Shown: positions 59,640 through 64,000 of the stretch, one piece after another
Layout of the letters: each line of letters begins with the position of its first letter
How positions within the stretch are numbered: position 1 is the first letter of the stretch
DNA from: Verrucomicrobiaceae bacterium
Lineage (GTDB): Bacteria > Verrucomicrobiota > Verrucomicrobiia > Verrucomicrobiales > Verrucomicrobiaceae
Assembly (NCBI GenBank): GCA_024232965.1
Contig: JACKQF010000002.1
Span: 434,001-498,000 of the forward strand
Reading direction: 5' to 3'
Length of the DNA stretch: 64,000 nt
The notes under the pieces: generated by a model
What the model was told of the DNA's origin: nothing
The model's database searches: none
What the model saw: only the letters and a program-made list of their open reading frames with translations
Program-made: the position numbers and the translations under genes

Positions 59640-61688
59640 TCATGATCCAGGCACGGCGGGCGAAAAACCTTCCGGCGCAGGAGTTCGTCTTGCTGGGATG
59701 CATAGCAGCGCCTCCAGCACCATCGCGCAGGCCATGACCATGAGAAAGGTGCGCCAAATCTCGCTGGTCAGACTGCGGCCCTGTTCCAGGTTGTCCTCCA
59801 GATAACGATAGTCCAACCCGGTGAAGAGCTCATCCACTGCTGCCCGCGAAAGCACCGGCGCGGCGTCTTCGGTGAGTGGACGATTCAGCGCGACGAGCAC
59901 TTCCTTGCCCGGCTTCCCATCCGCAGAAGGCTTCTCATAGACGCCGGAGCTGAGAGCACGCTCTGCGACTGCGTCCGCCACGGTCTCGCGATCCAGTCGC
60001 TTCCAAACCGCTGGATCACCGCCGAGCGATTTGAGCCCAGCGATGCGTTGCTGCGCCTGGCCCAGACCGAGGGCACCGTCATTCAAAAGGCGATGCAACA
60101 GCGCAAACATCACTACTCCATCGCGTGCTAGACTCGATGAACCGGGGCTCGGCAGCGTCGTGAGAAAATACGCTGCACCAAGATCCTCGCCCGCAGCACG
60201 CACCAGCAGAGGCGTGTTTTCCGCGAGACGCGCCAACGGCACCGCATCGCCGGAGATCTCTCGCCAGCGGCTGACCTCCAACTCACCCACAGGCAGCGCC
60301 GTGCCTGCGCGAGTGTTTGACAGTGGACCCGCATCATTGCGCCACCATTCAGGAGTGGCAGTTTTTTCCGGCGCAGCATTTTTCCAGTCGCCCCATTGCA
60401 GGCCCAGCAGCGAATCTCCCCCAGCGATCTCTGGCGGCAGGAAGAGCACGCGGCGCCCCGCCTTGACCTGATCGATCAGTTGCTGCGCCACCACATCATC
60501 TGCCTTGGGCAAAGCGGCCTGCCAGACCAGGAGGCCCGTCTCCGCCCAAGGGATCTCTGCTGCACGCGCCAGCGGCAGGATGCTGGCGGCGTATTTGCGC
60601 GCTGGATCCATCGGAGCCTGCAACGCGGCGGCCAATGGTTCCGCGACCTCAGGCTGGTCCGAGACGATCACGCTCTTCAGCACTGGTGGTTCGTCGAAGA
60701 CAAAGTGGCTGACATTGTCTGCGGGGCTCGAATCTGCGGGCAGTTCCACCCGACCCCAGCCGCGCTTCAGTTTTTTATCAATTGGAATGGCCTGCGCCTG
60801 CAGCACGAGTTGCGCGTCCTTCATCTCCACCTTCAGGCTACTGCCGACGCCATTGACCACGACACGCAGATCCAGCGGCAAGGGCTGTAGATCATCGCTC
60901 TGACGGCTGATGCGGATGTCCAGCAGCAGTTCCGCCTTATCCGCCGTCTCGCGACGAACCACGCGCTCCACCTGGATGGCGACATTTGCCGCCGCTGTCT
61001 CCGGATAGCCCAGCACCTGAAAGCGCACGCCCGGCAGCGCTGCGAACCCGCTGCGCAACGCCTCCCAGCGCCCACCTGCTGAGTCCCAATCCGTCTGGCG
61101 CAAATCGCTGACCACCCAGACATCCGTGCGCCCAGTCTGATTCGCGGTGATGTAATCCATGCCCGCCTGCAAAAGCGTCGGCACATCCGCTGCCGTATCC
61201 GTGGCCGCAGATTGAGGGAGATCCAGCAGCGCGTCCGCCTTTTCAAAGGCCTCCGGCTTCAGCGTCGCGCTGTCGATCAGCACCAACCGTGACCGCGTGC
61301 CATACGCGTCTTTGATGGCCGCCGTCAGATTGCGCAGCCCGGCCAAACGCTTGCTCACACCCGTCGCCAAATTTTGCTGTTCCATCGATGCACTGCGATC
61401 CAGCAAAATGACCACCGAATCCGGCGCGCCCCCCGTCAGCCCAAGCAAGCCGCCGGCCAACGGTCGCGTGATGACAAAAATCATCGCCGCCACCGCCAGC
61501 ACGCGCGCCGTGAGGATGAGGATCTGCCGCAATCGCGAAAGCCCCTTGTTCATCCGCTGCGCCGCCAGGAGGAACATCATCGCCGCCCACTTCACCACAC
61601 GACGCCGATGCATGTGAATCAAATGAATGATCACCGGCAGCAGCGCCAGAGGCAGCGCGAAGAGGAGGATGGGCTGGAGGAAGCTCAA
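59640..61688 (-). CDS. BatA-like vWA membrane protein
   Basis: A 682-residue protein. The N-terminus (MSFLQPILLFALPLALLPVI) is the Aerotolerance-regulator domain that starts BatA-like proteins, followed by the basic RRRVVKWAAM and a second hydrophobic region (about 58-75). The vWA domain has D97-R-S-A-S101, a MIDAS motif. Beta-rich domains follow, and a C-terminal helix (LMVMACAMVLEALLCIP, about 650-667) anchors it. It is part of the Bat/MoxR group, known from Bacteroidetes aerotolerance studies. A toxin-antitoxin pair separates it from the DUF58/MoxR genes. Confidence 0.88.
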   Translation of the reverse strand: MSFLQPILLFALPLALLPVIIHLIHMHRRRVVKWAAMMFLLAAQRMNKGLSRLRQILILTARVLAVAAMIFVITRPLAGGLLGLTGGAPDSVVILLDRSASMEQQNLATGVSKRLAGLRNLTAAIKDAYGTRSRLVLIDSATLKPEAFEKADALLDLPQSAATDTAADVPTLLQAGMDYITANQTGRTDVWVVSDLRQTDWDSAGGRWEALRSGFAALPGVRFQVLGYPETAAANVAIQVERVVRRETADKAELLLDIRISRQSDDLQPLPLDLRVVVNGVGSSLKVEMKDAQLVLQAQAIPIDKKLKRGWGRVELPADSSPADNVSHFVFDEPPVLKSVIVSDQPEVAEPLAAALQAPMDPARKYAASILPLARAAEIPWAETGLLVWQAALPKADDVVAQQLIDQVKAGRRVLFLPPEIAGGDSLLGLQWGDWKNAAPEKTATPEWWRNDAGPLSNTRAGTALPVGELEVSRWREISGDAVPLARLAENTPLLVRAAGEDLGAAYFLTTLPSPGSSSLARDGVVMFALLHRLLNDGALGLGQAQQRIAGLKSLGGDPAVWKRLDRETVADAVAERALSSGVYEKPSADGKPGKEVLVALNRPLTEDAAPVLSRAAVDELFTGLDYRYLEDNLEQGRSLTSEIWRTFLMVMACAMVLEALLCIPARRTPAPEGFSPAVPGS

Positions 61689-61739
61689 GGGGGAGTTTGG
61701 GGGGAGTAATCAGTGGAAAGTGGTCAGTGGGGGAGTGGT

Positions 61740-62033
61740 TTAGAGCCTCTTTTTCCAATAACCCGGACGGCGACTGGCATGAGCGATTGCGAGAATTTGA
61801 ATCTGCCTTTCGTTGCACACTCTAAAAATCAAGAAGTACGGGAAACGGTCTGTCTTTACCTTTCGAAGTCCAGCCTCGAATTCACGATAAAGTCTAGGTT
61901 GCATGCGAGCACGCTCAATCGATGCAAAGATCTCTGCCTGGAAACGAACGCCGAGTTCGGGATCTCGACTTTCATAAAAGCGGACGGCGTCAGCAGCCTC
62001 CGAAACCGCTGCTGGATGGATTGAGTGAGTCAT
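61740..62033 (-). CDS. RelE/ParE-family toxin
   Basis: A 97-residue toxin of the RelE/ParE fold. Typical positions are present: HPAAVSEAADAVRFYESRDP at 6-25 (first helix), RMQPRLYREFEAGLRKV with the central strand, and FPYFLIFRVCNERQIQILAIAHASRRPGYW at the end (RPGYW tail). Toxins of this group either cleave mRNA on the ribosome or poison gyrase. The start overlaps the antitoxin stop (ATGA), the usual antitoxin-first order. Confidence 0.92.
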   Translation of the reverse strand: MTHSIHPAAVSEAADAVRFYESRDPELGVRFQAEIFASIERARMQPRLYREFEAGLRKVKTDRFPYFLIFRVCNERQIQILAIAHASRRPGYWKKRL

Positions 62034-62266
62034 CCAGCGATTTTTGCTTCCAACTGCTCGCGGAATTCTTCAAGGGTGAGTCCCTTGACCGTGCCATTGT
62101 CGAGTTCCTCAGCACGGCGCAAGGCCTCATCTGTCCAGGCTGGATCAAGACCGAAATCATCGTTGGTCTCAAGACTGTCTATCAGCACCGTAGCGAGTCG
62201 CGAGCGCTGCTCAACTGGCAAGCTCAGAGCTTCATGGAGGAATGTATCAAAGGCGATAGCGCTCAT
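62030..62266 (-). CDS. Addiction-module antitoxin (TIGR02574-type)
   Basis: A 78-residue putative antitoxin. The N-terminus (FLHEALSLPVEQRSRLATVL) and the central IDSLETNDD match the Phd-like 'addiction module component' family, and the C-terminal acidic helix is expected to mask the toxin. The gene precedes and overlaps the toxin. It is probably autoregulated through a promoter in the 72-base gap to the next upstream gene. Confidence 0.9.
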   Translation of the reverse strand: MSAIAFDTFLHEALSLPVEQRSRLATVLIDSLETNDDFGLDPAWTDEALRRAEELDNGTVKGLTLEEFREQLEAKIAG

Positions 62267-62338
62267 AGCGGCATTTTATCAGGGGAAAGAGTTGGAAGCA
62301 ACGATAGGCAGACGGGAACTTGATGGGAGAGGATGCGG

Positions 62339-62812
62339 TCAGTGGGCAGTCACATCCGCCCCACCAGATGGATTGGGTTGGGGAAAGTTCACCGAGATGG
62401 AGCGCTTCTGTGTTTCCCAAACTACAGCCGCGCCCAAGAGGATGGCCAGCAACAGCAAGACGGTGGGCCGCCCAGCGAACCCATCGGGACTTTGCCAAGT
62501 ATTTAGCAAACCAACAATCAACTGGGTGCCGACCATCACCAAAAGCAGCTCCGGAAAAACTGTTCGGCCGCTGCACCAAAGTCCTCGCAGGCGGGCTAAA
62601 CAGAAGGTCAACCCTCCTCCCAAGAGGCACATTCTCGCCGCATCCGGCCAAAACGACTCGGGATAGGCTTTGAGCGTCGCTGCCACATTAGCAGAAATGG
62701 CTATCTTGGACGCCAGGAGAACGATGCCGAAAACATCACCAATCCTCGCGCCCATCGAAGTGGCCAAATTCGATGGGGCATCTTTACCCAGCATGATCTG
62801 CTTCAGCATCAC
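62339..62812 (-). CDS. Small membrane protein of the Bat/MoxR operon
   Basis: A 157-residue protein with four hydrophobic segments (about 22-44, 59-73, 88-103 and 115-136). No motif was recognised. Its start overlaps the DUF58 stop (ATGA), so it belongs to the MoxR-DUF58-vWA operon. In related operons a similar small membrane protein is often present at this position. Role unknown. Confidence 0.75.
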   Translation of the reverse strand: MMLKQIMLGKDAPSNLATSMGARIGDVFGIVLLASKIAISANVAATLKAYPESFWPDAARMCLLGGGLTFCLARLRGLWCSGRTVFPELLLVMVGTQLIVGLLNTWQSPDGFAGRPTVLLLLAILLGAAVVWETQKRSISVNFPQPNPSGGADVTAH

Positions 62813-63726
62813 TTCCGCCCTCCCTTCTTCTGCAAACGTGAGAGGAGGAAGCGCGCGAGAATGTCTTCGTAGCTGTCGCTGAGCATGGCGCGATGATAGT
62901 CGGCACCGGTGGTGCGGATGACCTCATCCATCTCGGTGAGGTACTGGCGCACGACCTCTTTGTAGCGTGGCGCGATCAAAGACGGGTCGGCTAGCACGGT
63001 CTCGCCGCCTTCCATGTCTTCAAAGCGGGCGGGGCGATCAAAGTTAAAGTCGAGCTCAATCGGGTCGAGCAAATGGAAGAGGGCGATGTCATGTTTCCGG
63101 AATCGCAAGTGCTGCAGTGCGCCTTTGAGTTCGGCTGGCTGGACAAAAAAGTCTGAGACCACCACCACAAGAGCCCGTTGGGAGATCTGCTCCGCTGCCT
63201 CGTGCAGGGATTGTAGGATCGTCGTCTCGCCCTTGGCTTCCAGTTGGCTGAGCTGATCCAGCACCAAGCGCAGATGCGCAGCACCTCGTTTTACGGGAAT
63301 CTTTTTGCGATGGTCCGCACCCACGCCCCACACACCCAGAGCATCGCCCTGCTGCGCAGCTAGATATCCGAGCGTTCCGGCCAGCTTTCGCGCAAACTCC
63401 ATGCGCGCCATCCCACCATTCGGCGCGCCGTAGCCCATCGAACCACTAGCATCGACGATCAGCGCCAGTCGGAGGTTGGTATCGGCTTCGAATTCCTTGA
63501 TGTAAAAACGATCTGTTCGGCCCCAGGTGCGCCAGTCGAGCCGACGCGTGTCATCGCCGGGCACATACTTGCGATACTGCGCAAACTCGATCGAAGAACC
63601 CCGCACCGGGCTGCGGTGACGTCCCGAAACATTGCCCAGCATCGCCTGTCGCGCGTTCAACGGCAACGCCAGCAGTCGGCTCAGGACGGCTGGTTCCAGG
63701 AGTGTGTTGGGTGCGTTTTCGGGCAT
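62809..63726 (-). CDS. DUF58 domain protein (MoxR partner)
   Basis: A 305-residue protein with the DUF58 motif RRLDWRTWGRTDRFYIKEFE at about 60-79 and a vWA-like fold (LIVDASGSMGYGAP, Asp and SxS positions). These proteins work with MoxR AAA ATPases in protein maturation. The gene starts 8 bases after the MoxR stop and overlaps the next gene by four bases. Confidence 0.93.
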   Translation of the reverse strand: MPENAPNTLLEPAVLSRLLALPLNARQAMLGNVSGRHRSPVRGSSIEFAQYRKYVPGDDTRRLDWRTWGRTDRFYIKEFEADTNLRLALIVDASGSMGYGAPNGGMARMEFARKLAGTLGYLAAQQGDALGVWGVGADHRKKIPVKRGAAHLRLVLDQLSQLEAKGETTILQSLHEAAEQISQRALVVVVSDFFVQPAELKGALQHLRFRKHDIALFHLLDPIELDFNFDRPARFEDMEGGETVLADPSLIAPRYKEVVRQYLTEMDEVIRTTGADYHRAMLSDSYEDILARFLLSRLQKKGGRK

Positions 63727-63734
63727 GGCAGGCT

Positions 63735-64000
63735 TCAGCCCTCTTTCCGCAATTCATCCACGAGACGCTTCGCCACTTCCAGGCTCGTCACGCCCTCGGA
63801 CTCCGCTGTGAAAGTGGTCATCACGCGATGGCGCAGCACAGGCTCTGCCACCGCGGCGATGTCTTCCAGGCGGACCATGTAACTGCCCAGCAAGGCCGCG
63901 CGGGCTTTAGCGCCGAGAATCAGGTACTGCACGGCGCGCGGCCCGGCACCCCAGCCCACGAGCGGTTTGAGCCACGCAGGGGCATCGGTGGAATTGGGGC
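63735..64000 (-). CDS. MoxR-family AAA ATPase, 5' end cut by the window
   Basis: The C-terminal part of a MoxR ATPase. The visible 87 or so residues include the conserved [23 protein letters not shown] and the winged-helix-like tail [22 protein letters not shown] typical of MoxR. The frame stays open to the last base, so the start and Walker motifs lie beyond the window. It leads the operon MoxR, DUF58, small membrane protein, toxin-antitoxin and two vWA proteins. Confidence 0.92.
   Translation of the reverse strand, partial: PNSTDAPAWLKPLVGWGAGPRAVQYLILGAKARAALLGSYMVRLEDIAAVAEPVLRHRVMTTFTAESEGVTSLEVAKRLVDELRKEG

Overview
The window looks like a piece of a chromosome from a member of the Verrucomicrobiota, probably Verrucomicrobiaceae or a close relative. 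This rests on G+C-rich coding DNA, a PEP-CTERM protein ending in an Arg tail, a TIGR02597-like secreted protein, formylglycine sulfatases with DUF1080-like tails, paired cytochrome/DUF1549/DUF1553 and DUF1501 proteins, ThuA-domain proteins, and many secreted proteins with Tat or Sec signals. I saw no rRNA, tRNA, CRISPR array, phage or transposase gene. Both ends cut a gene: a KorA-type oxidoreductase subunit at the left and a MoxR ATPase at the right.

Layout. 1-13 kb is largely housekeeping: korAB, tyrS, a Gfo/Idh/MocA oxidoreductase, TspO, a Nudix hydrolase, rpsU, a rhomboid-like membrane protein, a glycerophosphodiesterase and alaS. 13.1-15.8 kb is a translationally coupled ECF sigma factor, RskA-type anti-sigma factor and membrane-anchored alpha/beta hydrolase. 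15.8-23.8 kb is a lipid-modification locus. Leftward it holds a CFA-family methyltransferase and an RMD-like TPR protein. Rightward it holds a seven-gene run: acyl desaturase, COG2907 flavoprotein, DUF1365, CFA synthase, DUF1475, DUF2062, DUF1295. The following leftward operon (23.8-28.9 kb) encodes an ABC ATPase, an FtsX-type permease, an AttH-like lipocalin protein and a DUF2071 protein.

28.9-32.9 kb holds an esterase, a sulfatase and a HAD phosphatase. 32.9-36.0 kb is an alkylation-damage operon (Ada/AlkA fusion, Ogt, AlkC). 36-42.6 kb holds an SDR, a Jag/KhpB RNA-binding protein, secreted proteins, a ThuA protein and a frameshifted PEP-CTERM gene. 42.7-54.7 kb is a rightward run of nine mostly secreted proteins: sulfatase, TIM-barrel epimerase, M19-like protein, ceramidase-like protein, ThuA, PSCyt/DUF1549/DUF1553, DUF1501 and an HExxH protein. 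It looks like a catabolic cluster for a sulfated or lipid-linked substrate. 54.7-64 kb, leftward, is a MoxR-DUF58-vWA (Bat-like) operon interrupted by a RelE/ParE-type toxin-antitoxin pair, followed by a large DUF3604/PHP protein.

The most notable items are the desaturase/flavoprotein/DUF1365/CFA/DUF1295 operon, which resembles singlet-oxygen-response and furan-fatty-acid genes of Rhodobacter; a frameshift that separates a secreted protein from its PEP-CTERM tail; a tandem hairpin repeat near 29.9 kb; and REP-like palindromes sharing a TGGAAGCC core.
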